From contig JAFXAB010000028.1 of NCBI GenBank assembly GCA_017522135.1, forward strand, positions 1 to 64,000: a DNA stretch of 64,000 bases, in the 5' to 3' direction. The notes below the pieces were generated by a model that was given only the letters and a program-made list of their open reading frames with translations, had not been told where the DNA came from and ran no database searches. Below, piece after piece: positions 48,150 through 58,302 of this stretch. Every line of letters begins with the position of its first letter. Positions within the stretch are counted from its first letter, which is position 1. The DNA is from Bacteroidaceae bacterium (GTDB taxonomy: Bacteria > Bacteroidota > Bacteroidia > Bacteroidales > Barnesiellaceae_A). Both the position numbers and the translations under genes were made by a program.

Positions 48150-48157
48150 TAAATTTG
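48150..48157 (+). promoter_or_regulatory. -7 promoter element of the first porU-like gene
   Basis: TAAATTTG matches TAnnTTTG, 61 bases before the start codon. It is divergent from the SUI1 promoter. Confidence 0.5.
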
Positions 48158-48218
48158 CAGTCTATACAATAAAGTCCCGGCCTAATCGTTATAAAATAAG
48201 GCTAAATAAAGCATAACA

Positions 48219-51200
48219 ATGAGATTGAACAACAACGCACAACACTATATAATCTCTATCAGGAGTATCACAATACTACTTGTTACTCTCTTGATAACAA
48301 GCATCTGTACCACACACACAATGGCTTTGCCCATCGAGCACTACGCCTCGCACTCGGTGTTAAGCACCGGAAAGTGGTATAAAATAAGTGTGACAAACAG
48401 TGGCATACACCAGATAAGTTACTCGCAACTGAAGAGTTGGGGATATAACGACCCGTCTCGGGTGCGTATATATGGCTATGGAGGTAAAGTACTCCCGGAG
48501 GTGTACAGCGAAAGTGATATAGACGACCTGCCTCAAATACCTGTTGTGCACAGCAACGACCGCATACTCTTCTATGCACAAGGCACTATCAAATGGATGT
48601 ATGACGAAAAACAGAGTTGCATAATACATAAACAAAACACCTATGCTACAGCCGGCTATTACTTTATTACAGAGAGCGATGCCGATGCTTGCACAACCGA
48701 TGAAGCTCCCCTCGACCCTACTCCATCAGGAAAACGAGTAGATATGTACGACGGATATTCGTTGCACGAAGAAGAACAGGTGTCGGTGAGTAAGACCGGC
48801 CAGATATTTCTTGGTGAAGACTTTCGTTTTACACAGACACGCACCATATCATTTGACATACCGGGCATTGACACACAATCACCTATGCGAGTGGATGTAG
48901 CTTTTGGTGCCAAAATCATTGCCTCTACAGGCTCCTTGCGCATGTACCACAACGGCACACTCTTGTCGCAAGACGACCAATGGCACATTGCTACCAACCG
49001 CGATATGACCTATGAGTTTATGAAATACATAACCCCCACGGTCACAACAACTCCTCGCGGAGGCAAAGAAGAGTTTTCGCTGACATACAAGACCGATGGT
49101 ACAACCATTTGTGCCAACCTCGACTACATCCGTCTGACATACAAACGCAAGTTGCAACTATACGACGGCTCGGTACAATTCAGAGTCTACGATACAGTAT
49201 CAGGACATAGTCTTGCCATTGCCGGCATGAACGACCGTTGTATCGTGTGGGACATAACCACCCCTCATACACCTCTACATGTAGCAACGACATTAGAAAA
49301 TGACATTGCCACATTCAGCCCGGCCATGATGCAAAGGGAGTATATAGCATTCGACCCGTTGGCAACATTCCCCTCGGCAACAGGTGTAGGCAGTGTTGAA
49401 AATCAAGATTTGCACGCATTAGAGACACCCGACATGGTCATCTTGGCTCCGGCACAATTCATGACACAAGCCCAACAAGTAGCAGCATTGCACGAGAGCG
49501 TAGACACGATGCTGGTGCACGTTGTCAATCACGACTTGGTATTCAACGAATTTTCTTCCGGCACACCCGATGCAGTAGCCTATCGCCGTTTTATGAAGAT
49601 GTTCTACGACCGTTCTTTGGCCAACCCCAATGGTCGTCAAACAAAATATCTCTTGCTCTTTGGTAGAGGTTTCTACGACAATCGCCGTGTAACAAGCGAG
49701 ATAAAAAAGAGCAACTATCAAACACTGCTTACATATCAAAGTCCTCGTAGCGAAAACGAGACCTACTCCTACACAAGCGACGATTTCTTCACCTATCTCG
49801 AAGATGCCACGACAGCCCGAAACAGCGTAAATTTCATGAACATATCGGTGGGTCGATTTCCTATAAAAAGCAAAGAGGAAGCCGATATTGTAGTAGAAAA
49901 GCTCTACAATTATGTCAATAAACCCAACTATGGCAATTGGCGCAATCAAGCCATTATCATCGCCGATGATGGAAACTCCAATACGCACATGCGACAGGCC
50001 GAGAGTGTCATATCGTATTGGCTCGAAGACAAGCCCGACCTATTTGTCAACAAAATATATCTCGACGCTTACAACGAGGAGAATACCTCTACCGGCAGAA
50101 CCTTCCCGGAGGCCAAAAAACAGATGATGCGACTTCTTAAGGAAGGCCAATTGGTACTCAACTACATAGGTCATGCCAACTCGGTGGGATGGACAGCCGA
50201 AGACCTCCTTAACATAAACGATATAAAAACGTTGTATCTGAAAAATCTACCATTCATGTTTACAGCGACTTGCGACTTCAGTCGATTCGACTCGGAAGAA
50301 GTATCGGGTGGCGAGTATTTCTTCCTCAACGAGCAAGGCGGAGCTATAGCTCTGTTGTCATCGACCCGTGTAGCATGGATCAACGAGAACGGTCGCCTAT
50401 CAAATGCTATTGGAGAATACCTCTTTGAGCGCAACAGCGACAATCAATACAATCGATTGGGCGACATTGTAAGAAAAGGCAAAAACTATATTTCCAACCT
50501 ATACAAAGAGTCGCCCTCACACTACACCCCCGATAGCAACAAACTTGTATACTCCTTGTTGGGCGACCCTGCCATGCGACTGGGTTACCCCACCTATCAA
50601 GCCAAGGCATCCACTATCAATGGCATAGAAATAGGCAACGACATAACACTTGATGCCAGCACAAAAGTATCATTGGAAGGATATATACTCACCCCCGAGG
50701 GCAAAATGGCATCCGACTTTAACGGTGAGGTACACATCACACTATACGATGCCGAGAAGATAACCCTCTCAAATGGTTATGACGACTGTCCTCAGATAGA
50801 ATTTACCGAGCGTAACAACAAATTGTTTATGGGTCGCACCAAGGTAGAAAACGGTCTGTTCCGCATTACATTCAATATGCCCAAGGAGACCAGCTACTCA
50901 AACAAAGAGGGTCGCTTTGACTTTTACGCATACAATCTTGAGGGAGAAGAAGCAAGTGGTATATGCACCGATTTCATGATAGGCAAAACCGTAAATTCGG
51001 CAGCAACCGACACCATAGGACCGGATATAACATACTGCTACCTCAACACCACCGACTTCAGCGATGGCGATATTGTCAACGAATCGCCCATGCTCATTGC
51101 TGCCATCAGCGACTCTTCGGGCATCAACCTATCAACTGCCGGCATAGGACATAATATGACAATAACCATCGACGAAACAACATCATATACCGATATCAGT

Positions 51201-51674
51201 GACTACTATACCCCCGACACTACCGGTATATCGGGCGTGATATGCTACCCTATCAATGACCTTGACGAAGGCGAACATACGCTCAAGTTGCGTGTGTGGG
51301 ACAATGAAGGCAACTCGTCTACCGCACAATTGGCTTTTACGGTACAACAGGGCAAAGCACCTGAAATTATAAAAGTTTATGCCGACCAAAACCCGGCTCG
51401 GACATCGACCAACTTCTTCATCGAGCACGACCAGCCCGACGAAACCATCACAGTAACCATAACCGTATACAACATAAACGGTATGCCCGTATGGCATACC
51501 CAGAAATCGGGCGTATCCAATATGTTCAAGAGCTTCCCCATCACATGGAATCTCACCAATAGCAGCGGAGCAAAAGTGTCAAGCGGTGTATATCTATATC
51601 GGGCAACCATCTCTACCGACAATATACACATCTCTACCCGGGCTCAAAAACTATTGGTAGCACCTACTCGATAA
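48219..51674 (+). CDS. T9SS sortase PorU-like, gingipain (C25) family, copy 1
   Basis: Outer-membrane-associated cysteine peptidase of 1151 residues that in Porphyromonas removes C-terminal sorting domains and links cargo to anionic lipopolysaccharide. A signal peptide precedes the N-terminal PorU domain (HYASHSVLSTGKWYKISVT). The C25 catalytic region has YIGHANSVGW with His near 652 and FTATCDFSRFD with Cys near 682. Ig-like domains and a sorting-domain-like end (GVYLYRATIS) follow, as in known PorU. It aligns along its length with the protein at 53139, so it is a paralogue. It has its own promoter and is followed by a hairpin. Confidence 0.85.
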   Translation: MRLNNNAQHYIISIRSITILLVTLLITSICTTHTMALPIEHYASHSVLSTGKWYKISVTNSGIHQISYSQLKSWGYNDPSRVRIYGYGGKVLPEVYSESDIDDLPQIPVVHSNDRILFYAQGTIKWMYDEKQSCIIHKQNTYATAGYYFITESDADACTTDEAPLDPTPSGKRVDMYDGYSLHEEEQVSVSKTGQIFLGEDFRFTQTRTISFDIPGIDTQSPMRVDVAFGAKIIASTGSLRMYHNGTLLSQDDQWHIATNRDMTYEFMKYITPTVTTTPRGGKEEFSLTYKTDGTTICANLDYIRLTYKRKLQLYDGSVQFRVYDTVSGHSLAIAGMNDRCIVWDITTPHTPLHVATTLENDIATFSPAMMQREYIAFDPLATFPSATGVGSVENQDLHALETPDMVILAPAQFMTQAQQVAALHESVDTMLVHVVNHDLVFNEFSSGTPDAVAYRRFMKMFYDRSLANPNGRQTKYLLLFGRGFYDNRRVTSEIKKSNYQTLLTYQSPRSENETYSYTSDDFFTYLEDATTARNSVNFMNISVGRFPIKSKEEADIVVEKLYNYVNKPNYGNWRNQAIIIADDGNSNTHMRQAESVISYWLEDKPDLFVNKIYLDAYNEENTSTGRTFPEAKKQMMRLLKEGQLVLNYIGHANSVGWTAEDLLNINDIKTLYLKNLPFMFTATCDFSRFDSEEVSGGEYFFLNEQGGAIALLSSTRVAWINENGRLSNAIGEYLFERNSDNQYNRLGDIVRKGKNYISNLYKESPSHYTPDSNKLVYSLLGDPAMRLGYPTYQAKASTINGIEIGNDITLDASTKVSLEGYILTPEGKMASDFNGEVHITLYDAEKITLSNGYDDCPQIEFTERNNKLFMGRTKVENGLFRITFNMPKETSYSNKEGRFDFYAYNLEGEEASGICTDFMIGKTVNSAATDTIGPDITYCYLNTTDFSDGDIVNESPMLIAAISDSSGINLSTAGIGHNMTITIDETTSYTDISDYYTPDTTGISGVICYPINDLDEGEHTLKLRVWDNEGNSSTAQLAFTVQQGKAPEIIKVYADQNPARTSTNFFIEHDQPDETITVTITVYNINGMPVWHTQKSGVSNMFKSFPITWNLTNSSGAKVSSGVYLYRATISTDNIHISTRAQKLLVAPTR

Positions 51675-51697
51675 CAAGATAAGTCACATTTATAGTT

Positions 51698-51740
51698 ACA
51701 GTGTTGCACATCAATCGATACGATGTAGCAACACTGTTTC
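51698..51740 (+). terminator. Probable terminator after the first porU-like gene
   Basis: Stem ACAGTGTTGC with GCAACACTGT (51698-51707 and 51728-51737), extended inside by CATC/GATG. A short T-run follows. Confidence 0.6.
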
Positions 51741-51829
51741 TGCCATGAATAACAAAACATTAGAAATGCAATACCATTCTCTCGGCGAAATATTTATGCA
51801 TACATAACCCAAATTAACCTATTTGTTTG

Positions 51830-51837
51830 TATATTTG
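51830..51837 (+). promoter_or_regulatory. -7 promoter element of rex
   Basis: TATATTTG, 30 bases before the rex start codon. Confidence 0.55.
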
Positions 51838-51866
51838 CATCTTGAATAATATGGCCTTACAATAAT

Positions 51867-52523
51867 ATGACTACACCCACAGTACACACAAGCATCAGGT
51901 TGCCGGAGCCTACCCTGCACAGGTTGCCATGGTATCTGGCATACGTAAAAATCATGCAATCGCAAGGTGTAGAATATATTTCATCGACACAAATAGCCAA
52001 AGCCATCAATGTAGACGCATCGCAAATAGCGAAAGACCTATCATTTGTAAATATCTCGGGCAAAACCCGAGTGGGCTACGAGGTAAATTCTCTGGTAATT
52101 GTATTGGAACAATTCTTGGGGTTCAATTCACGACACAGAGCCATAGTCTATGGAGTAGGCCGATTGGGAGCAGCATTGATGCACGACTCGGGATTGGCAC
52201 AATATGGATTGGAAATAGTGGCCGGATTTGATGTTCGTTCCATGAAACAAGACAATATCAATGGCATACCACTCTACCATGTTGATAAATTCTGCCAAAA
52301 ACGCCAAGAGCTGGATGCAAATATAGGTATACTCACCGTTCCTGTAGAAAAAGCGCAAGAATGTGCCGACTACATGATAGCCAACGGTATAAAAGCAATA
52401 TGGAACTTTACCCCTTACAGACTGCAAGCCCCCAAACACATTGTAATACAAGACACATCAATATACGCGCATTTGGCCGTCATGTTCAATCGTCTTAATA
52501 ATCTTAGAGAGGAAGAAAAATGA
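51867..52523 (+). CDS. rex: Redox-sensing transcriptional repressor Rex
   Basis: NADH/NAD+-responsive repressor of 218 residues that usually controls respiratory and fermentative genes. The N-terminal winged helix covers about 1-80 (RLPWYLAYVKIMQSQGVEYI, SSTQIAKAINVDASQIAKDL). The Rossmann domain starts near 90 with IVYGVGRLGAALMHD, and the C-terminal helix swaps between subunits. A hydrolase gene overlaps its stop by four bases. Rex targets could include the nuo/atp block in this window, but I found no convincing Rex box. Confidence 0.93.
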   Translation: MTTPTVHTSIRLPEPTLHRLPWYLAYVKIMQSQGVEYISSTQIAKAINVDASQIAKDLSFVNISGKTRVGYEVNSLVIVLEQFLGFNSRHRAIVYGVGRLGAALMHDSGLAQYGLEIVAGFDVRSMKQDNINGIPLYHVDKFCQKRQELDANIGILTVPVEKAQECADYMIANGIKAIWNFTPYRLQAPKHIVIQDTSIYAHLAVMFNRLNNLREEEK

Positions 52524-53134
52524 AAATAATAGCCGTAGGATGGAATTACCGCGCACACAACACCGAGATGGGTCGCAAAGAAGAGTGTGGCAATCCGGTA
52601 GTGTTTCTCAAGCCCGAGACCGCTTTGCTCAAAGATGGGAAGCCTTTGTTTCTCCCACCCTTCAGCAACCGTATCGAGCATGAAGCCGAAGTTGTTGTAC
52701 GCATTTGTCGCGTAGGTAAGAATGTAGCACCACGATTTGCACACCGTTATTACGACGCACTCACCTTGGGTGTAGACTTTACAGCCCGCGACCTACAGCA
52801 AGATTTGCGTAAGGCCGGTGCTCCATGGGAACTTGCCAAGGGATTTGACGGCTCGGCAGCCATAGGAACATGGATACCCAAGGAGGAGTTGCCATTGGAG
52901 ACGGGTGTCAACTTCAGCCTGCAACTCAACGGCTCAACCGTTCAGAGCGGAAACACTCGCGACATGATACACAGCATCGACAATATCATTGCCTATGTCA
53001 GCCAATTTTTTACGCTCAAGATGGGCGATATCCTATACACCGGCACACCCTCCGGTGTAGGGCCTGTAGCTATCGACGACCATGTAACAGGATACTTGGA
53101 AGATAAAAAGGTTTTGGAATTTAACATTAAATAA
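52520..53134 (+). CDS. Fumarylacetoacetate hydrolase family protein (acylpyruvase-like)
   Basis: Cytosolic metal-dependent C-C hydrolase or decarboxylase, 204 residues. Family marks: FLKPETALL near 30, the metal-binding Glu pair in IEHEAEVVVRI near 55, GVDFTARDLQQDL near 88, AKGFDGSAAIGTW, and YTGTPSGVGPV near 172. Length and layout match YcgM/FAHD1-type acylpyruvate hydrolases or oxaloacetate decarboxylases; the substrate is unknown. Its ATGA overlap with rex makes co-expression certain in outline. The second porU-like gene starts four bases after it. Confidence 0.85.
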   Translation: MKIIAVGWNYRAHNTEMGRKEECGNPVVFLKPETALLKDGKPLFLPPFSNRIEHEAEVVVRICRVGKNVAPRFAHRYYDALTLGVDFTARDLQQDLRKAGAPWELAKGFDGSAAIGTWIPKEELPLETGVNFSLQLNGSTVQSGNTRDMIHSIDNIIAYVSQFFTLKMGDILYTGTPSGVGPVAIDDHVTGYLEDKKVLEFNIK

Positions 53135-53138
53135 AATC

Positions 53139-56100
53139 ATGATACAAATGACACACTCTAACTACGTGCAACGCATACACCCACAATTAATCGTTCTACT
53201 TTTTGTGCTCATTATCACCACATTTCCGGCCATCTCACTTCCGGCAAATCATTATGCCGAACAGTCGGTACTGAGCAGCGGTAAATGGATAAAAATATCA
53301 ACAACCGAAAAAGGTATACATCGCATCGATGCAGCCACCTTGCAGAGTTGGGGGTTTAATGATGCCACAAAAGTAAGTCTTTACGGCAAGGAAGGATATA
53401 TGTTGCCCGAAACTTTCAGCACCGAAGACAGCGACGACTTGACCCCTCTACCCGTCTATACCGAGAACGGCGACCTCTATTTTTATGCCACCGGGGGTAT
53501 ACAGTGGACAAAGGATAAAAACTATTATACACACACCAACAACTACTATACAAATGTATATTATTACTTTCTCACCGACGAGAAAGAACAAATAAGAGTA
53601 CAAGAGACAGAGGCCCAAACGATTGCAGGAACACCCTTGACTACATTTGACGAGCAAGTCCTATACGAGAACGAGATTATCTGCATAGGACAAACCGGCC
53701 GTCTATATCTGGGCGAAGACCTCGTAATCGACAACACAATCTCACTTGAAGCCCCAGGATTGGCCGGCGATGAAATGACCCTATATGTAGCATTGGGAGC
53801 AAATGCCACATCTACATGCAAGATTACCACTATATGCGACACCTTGACACTTTCGCCCACCATATCAATAGGAGCATCAGACTCATACTCATACCTCAAA
53901 CTTGGAAACTGCTACTATACAACAGCAGCAAAAGAGAAGTTTGATCTTACATTTAATGCCAAAACGTCGGGTTCGCTCAAGAGTTTTTACCTCGACTATG
54001 TGCGCTTGTTCTATTCGCGTCACCTTGCAATAGACAATACCCCCCTGCAATTTCGTCGCAGCGATGTTGATGGCGGTTATTTTGCCATAGACATCAAAGG
54101 TCGCAACAGCAACAACATACGTGTATGGAACGTAACCAATGTAAACAAGCCTGTTATCCAAAAAACATCGACAACAGACAACCAAATAACCTTTACACCC
54201 ACATCAAACAACGAATACGTAGCATTTGACATCACACAAGATATTGTTTCACCGCAATATGTGTGCAATGTAGAAAATCAAAACTTGCACGGCATCGACT
54301 ATATTCCCGACATGGTAATTCTCACCACTCGCTCATTTATCAAAGAAGCCGAGAGAATTGCCCAGATACATCGCGACATGGACAATATGAAAGTATTGGT
54401 ATGTGAGCAACTCGCTGTGTTTAATGAATTTTCGGGAGGTAATCCCGATGCAACAGCCATTCGTCGTATGATGAAGATGTTCTACGATCGTGCCAAGGCC
54501 GGATATGGCGATCTCCCTCGCTACTTGCTCTTGTATGGTCGCAGCTCATACAACAACCGAGCCATCAGCCCCACACTGCACAATGAAGACAATCGCCTAT
54601 TGGTAACCTACCAGTCGGAAAGCAGTACCGACCAACGCTACTCATATATCACCGACGACTATTTCGGTATACTTGGCGATAATACCGGTGTTGATATAAC
54701 AAAGGAAGAGATAAACCTAAGCATAGGCCGCATTCCCGTTAAAAACATGGAAGAATCGCAAAAAGTATACAACAAATTGGTTACATATATCAATCAAAAA
54801 CCCGGCAAAAACTTGTGGAAAAACAAGGCTTGTTTCATAGGTCTTTATGGTGACAACAACCTACATATACACCAGATGAACACCGTATCGTTGGAGTCGG
54901 TTGAAAAAGAGCAAGAGCATGTAGTTGTAGACAAGATTTACTTGGGAGCCTACAATTCGCGACAAGGAGCAGCCTACGAGGGTGCACAAGAGCAGATATT
55001 CCGCGATCTCGAAGAAGGTACCATGATATATAGCTACATGGGACACGCCGGACACACCTCATTGGGCTCCGACCTCATCAACATTACTCATGCCAAAGAG
55101 ATGACCAACGACCTCTGGCCTGTCTTTATCACGGCTACTTGCGATGTGTGTCCTTTCGACAAAGATGAAAACTCGGTGGGCGAAGAGCTATTCCGCAACG
55201 ACAAAGGTGGTTTTATAGCTCTCTACACAACAACACGCACCGTTTATACCAATGGCAATGAGGATATAAACAGAGAATTGTTGCATGAGTTCTACATCCC
55301 CGGCAGCGACGGAAAAATCAGACTTGGCGATGTGATGCGTCGTGCCAAAAAAACCCTCCTTTACAACGACAAAGGCAACCTCGTAAGCGACCCGAACAAG
55401 CTCAAATATTGCTTGATTGGCGACCCTGCATTGGCTATACCCCTGCCCACTTATACAATAGCTATTGAAAGCATCAATGGTACAGATGTAAACTCATCGG
55501 CAATGGTAAACACTCCTGCCAACAGCCAAGTAACCCTGACCGGTGCAATATACAATACGCAAGGCGAGATAGCGACCGATTACAACGGTATACTCTGCTA
55601 TGAAATATATGATGCCGAAGAGGAGAAACAAGCACAAGAAAACATTGGCACATCTTCGGGCAGCATTGTTATAAAGGAGAATTTCGGTATACGTCAATAC
55701 CGATTGGTAACAGCCGCCGATACAATTGTCAATGGTAGGTTTACAACAACATTCCGTCTCCCGGCACAGACATTGCAAAGCGACAAAGCCAGCCTCATCA
55801 GCCTCTACTCATACAACAACGACATGAGTATCGAAGCGGCAGGATATAGCAAAAATATGGTAATAAACGGCATGGGCAAATTGCCTGCCGATGTTGCAGC
55901 ACCCGAATTTTCAAACATCTGGGTGGGCGATGAATATTTCAGTGAAGGAGGCATAGTGCCCTCCAATGCACTTTTCCACTGTGATATATACGATAGCGAA
56001 AGTGGCATAGCCCACAACGAATTGTCTATAGGAAAGAGCATGACCATGTATCTCGATGGTATGGTAGTATGTACCGACCTTGCAGGATATTACAGTCCTG

Positions 56101-56528
56101 CATGCGAGTATGGCAAAGGCAGTATCAACTATCGCTTCAAGAATCTTACAGCAGGGGCACATCATGCAACAGTAAGGGTGTTTGACAATGCCGGCAATGC
56201 ATCAGAAATTACCATCGCATTCTATGTAGAAGATGTTACTGACAATCGATATGAACTCTACATCGAGGAAGACCCCATTACAACACAAGCAACCTTGAGT
56301 ATTGCCGGAACTGTAGAGCCCGACATAAATATACGATATGTAATAGCAAGCAAGGCTACAGGCAAAGAAGTATGGACAACCGAGACTTCGGCAACGGAAG
56401 TTGTATGGAACCTGACAAACAAGGATATGAATGTATTGCCCGGAGAGTACTTTGGATATGCACTTATAAGCCTCGACGACAAAAAATTTGTTACAGAAAA
56501 GAAAAAATTAATAGTTCTTGCGCAATAA
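53139..56528 (+). CDS. porU: T9SS sortase PorU-like, gingipain (C25) family, copy 2
   Basis: 1129 residues with the same architecture as the protein at 48219: signal peptide, PorU N-terminal domain (HYAEQSVLSSGKWIKIS), and C25 catalytic domain with YMGHAGHTSLG (His near 634) and FITATCDVCPFD (Cys near 664). Ig-like repeats and a C-terminal beta domain follow. Both catalytic residues are retained. It lies directly upstream of porV, as in Porphyromonas, which makes it the better candidate for the orthologous sortase (inference). It is four bases downstream of the hydrolase gene and so in the rex transcript. Confidence 0.87.
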   Translation: MIQMTHSNYVQRIHPQLIVLLFVLIITTFPAISLPANHYAEQSVLSSGKWIKISTTEKGIHRIDAATLQSWGFNDATKVSLYGKEGYMLPETFSTEDSDDLTPLPVYTENGDLYFYATGGIQWTKDKNYYTHTNNYYTNVYYYFLTDEKEQIRVQETEAQTIAGTPLTTFDEQVLYENEIICIGQTGRLYLGEDLVIDNTISLEAPGLAGDEMTLYVALGANATSTCKITTICDTLTLSPTISIGASDSYSYLKLGNCYYTTAAKEKFDLTFNAKTSGSLKSFYLDYVRLFYSRHLAIDNTPLQFRRSDVDGGYFAIDIKGRNSNNIRVWNVTNVNKPVIQKTSTTDNQITFTPTSNNEYVAFDITQDIVSPQYVCNVENQNLHGIDYIPDMVILTTRSFIKEAERIAQIHRDMDNMKVLVCEQLAVFNEFSGGNPDATAIRRMMKMFYDRAKAGYGDLPRYLLLYGRSSYNNRAISPTLHNEDNRLLVTYQSESSTDQRYSYITDDYFGILGDNTGVDITKEEINLSIGRIPVKNMEESQKVYNKLVTYINQKPGKNLWKNKACFIGLYGDNNLHIHQMNTVSLESVEKEQEHVVVDKIYLGAYNSRQGAAYEGAQEQIFRDLEEGTMIYSYMGHAGHTSLGSDLINITHAKEMTNDLWPVFITATCDVCPFDKDENSVGEELFRNDKGGFIALYTTTRTVYTNGNEDINRELLHEFYIPGSDGKIRLGDVMRRAKKTLLYNDKGNLVSDPNKLKYCLIGDPALAIPLPTYTIAIESINGTDVNSSAMVNTPANSQVTLTGAIYNTQGEIATDYNGILCYEIYDAEEEKQAQENIGTSSGSIVIKENFGIRQYRLVTAADTIVNGRFTTTFRLPAQTLQSDKASLISLYSYNNDMSIEAAGYSKNMVINGMGKLPADVAAPEFSNIWVGDEYFSEGGIVPSNALFHCDIYDSESGIAHNELSIGKSMTMYLDGMVVCTDLAGYYSPACEYGKGSINYRFKNLTAGAHHATVRVFDNAGNASEITIAFYVEDVTDNRYELYIEEDPITTQATLSIAGTVEPDINIRYVIASKATGKEVWTTETSATEVVWNLTNKDMNVLPGEYFGYALISLDDKKFVTEKKKLIVLAQ

Positions 56529-56583
56529 AACAAGCAGAAATGCTGTTATATAAAAGTGATATAAACATAACAAACATTATTGC

Positions 56584-57801
56584 ATGAATAAGACAAGTAG
56601 AATATCAATAGCAACACTTATATTGGCTGCAATATTTGCCATCAATGCACATGGACAAGGAGAGGTCGTAAAACAATTTAACCCCGTCAATAGTGGTGCA
56701 ACCTCATTGACCATTGCACCCGATGCCCGAGGAGCCGGTATGGGCGATATAGGTGCAGCAACCGACCCCGACGTAAACTCACAATTCTGGAATGCATCGA
56801 AGTATGCTTTCGCTTTCAGCGATGCAGGTATCGGACTGTCATACACCCCATGGTTGAGCAAATTGGTCAATGACATCTATCTTGCCAACCTCAGTGGATA
56901 CCTGAAATTTGGCGAAGGCAGCCCTCAAGCAGTAAGTGCCTCGTTGCGATACTTCTCGTTGGGTAGCATCATACTCACCAACCAGAATGGCGATGAAGTA
57001 AACAGCATCAATCCCTTTGAGATGGCTGTAGATGTGGGCTACTCACGCAAGTTGTCAGAGAGTTTCTCTATGGGTGTTGTATTGCGTTATATATACTCCG
57101 ACCTTGGATTTCAATATGACGAGAGCGGTAGTGCTACCGGCAGTGTAAAAGGAGCATCGGCCTTTGGTGCCGATATTTCATGGTATCATACCAGCTACCC
57201 CATCATAGCTCGCAACGAGTGCCAATGGACTTGGGGTATGAACATCTCAAACATTGGTTCGAAACTCGCCTACGACAACGGTAATGAGCCTACATTCTTG
57301 CCCACCAATCTCAAGTTGGGAACAACATTCCTCTTCCCTATTGCCGACAAGAATACCATGGCTATCAGCATCGATGCCAACAAGATGCTTGTACCCACCA
57401 TGCCACAGGAGTATCAGTTCAAGAACGCCGATGGCACAACCGACTTTGATGCTTACAACGCGGCACGTGATGAGTACTACAACATGTCACCCTTTGAGGG
57501 TATAGCCAAGTCGTTCTACGATGCACCCGGTGGCTTTGAAGAGGAGTTGCGCGAGATAAACTTCTCGGTAGGTATCGAGTACTCATACAACCGTCAATTC
57601 TCTCTTCGTGCAGGCTACTACTATGAGGATGAGTACAAAGGCAACCGCCAATTCTTCTCTTTCGGTGCCAGCTTTGCCTACAGCGTACTACAAGTAGATG
57701 CAGCTTATCTATTGGCAACAGCCGCATCAAGTCCCCTCGATCAGACATTGCGTTTTACACTCGCATTTGACCTCGAAGGTATCAAGAATCTAATTCGTTA
57801 A
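56584..57801 (+). CDS. porV: T9SS outer-membrane shuttle protein PorV (LptO)
   Basis: Beta-barrel protein of 405 residues, FadL-like. It takes cargo from the translocon to PorU in the attachment complex. A signal peptide ends near AHGQG. The N-terminus SLTIAPDARGAGMGDIGAAT is the PorV/PorQ family mark, followed by DVNSQFWNASKYAF. The C-terminal strand is typical of outer-membrane barrels (LRFTLAFDLEGIKNLIR). It follows porU by 55 bases and precedes ispF by 15. Confidence 0.9.
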   Translation: MNKTSRISIATLILAAIFAINAHGQGEVVKQFNPVNSGATSLTIAPDARGAGMGDIGAATDPDVNSQFWNASKYAFAFSDAGIGLSYTPWLSKLVNDIYLANLSGYLKFGEGSPQAVSASLRYFSLGSIILTNQNGDEVNSINPFEMAVDVGYSRKLSESFSMGVVLRYIYSDLGFQYDESGSATGSVKGASAFGADISWYHTSYPIIARNECQWTWGMNISNIGSKLAYDNGNEPTFLPTNLKLGTTFLFPIADKNTMAISIDANKMLVPTMPQEYQFKNADGTTDFDAYNAARDEYYNMSPFEGIAKSFYDAPGGFEEELREINFSVGIEYSYNRQFSLRAGYYYEDEYKGNRQFFSFGASFAYSVLQVDAAYLLATAASSPLDQTLRFTLAFDLEGIKNLIR

Positions 57802-57816
57802 ATATATATAATCCCT

Positions 57817-58293
57817 ATGAAGATAAGAGTGGGTATGGGATATGATGTACACCGCTTAGTCGAAGGTCGCGACCTTTGGTTAGGCGGTGTACGCATTGAA
57901 CACACAGCCGGCTTGTTGGGACACTCGGATGCCGATGTGCTCATACACGCCCTATGCGATGCCCTTTTGGGCGCGGCCAATATGCGCGATATAGGCTTTC
58001 ACTTTCCCGATACTGCGGGCGAGTATGCCGGTATCGACAGTAAGATTTTGTTGCGTAAAGTAGTTGCCTTATTGTCCGACAAAGGCTACCGTATAGGCAA
58101 TGCCGACATGACAATATGTGCCGAGCGACCCAAGCTCAACCCTCATATTCCGGCCATGAAGGAGACACTGTCGGCATGTATGGGCATAGAGACAGACGAC
58201 ATCTCTATCAAGGCTACTACTACCGAAAAACTGGGTTTCACAGGTCGAGAAGAGGGTATATCGGCATACGCTGTTGTACTCATAGAAAAGTAG
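57817..58293 (+). CDS. ispF: 2-C-methyl-D-erythritol 2,4-cyclodiphosphate synthase
   Basis: Fifth enzyme of the MEP isoprenoid pathway, 158 residues, trimeric and zinc-dependent. The metal ligands are Asp and His of GYDVHRLVEG near 8-10 and His of LLGHSDADVL near 42. ALLGAANMRDIGFHFPDT and the C-terminal TTTEKLGFTGREEGI are the other signatures. It converts CDP-ME-2-phosphate to the cyclodiphosphate. The pathway leads to undecaprenyl phosphate, the carrier used by the Gtr-like cassette. Confidence 0.95.
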   Translation: MKIRVGMGYDVHRLVEGRDLWLGGVRIEHTAGLLGHSDADVLIHALCDALLGAANMRDIGFHFPDTAGEYAGIDSKILLRKVVALLSDKGYRIGNADMTICAERPKLNPHIPAMKETLSACMGIETDDISIKATTTEKLGFTGREEGISAYAVVLIEK

Positions 58294-58302
58294 TATAACA
58301 TT

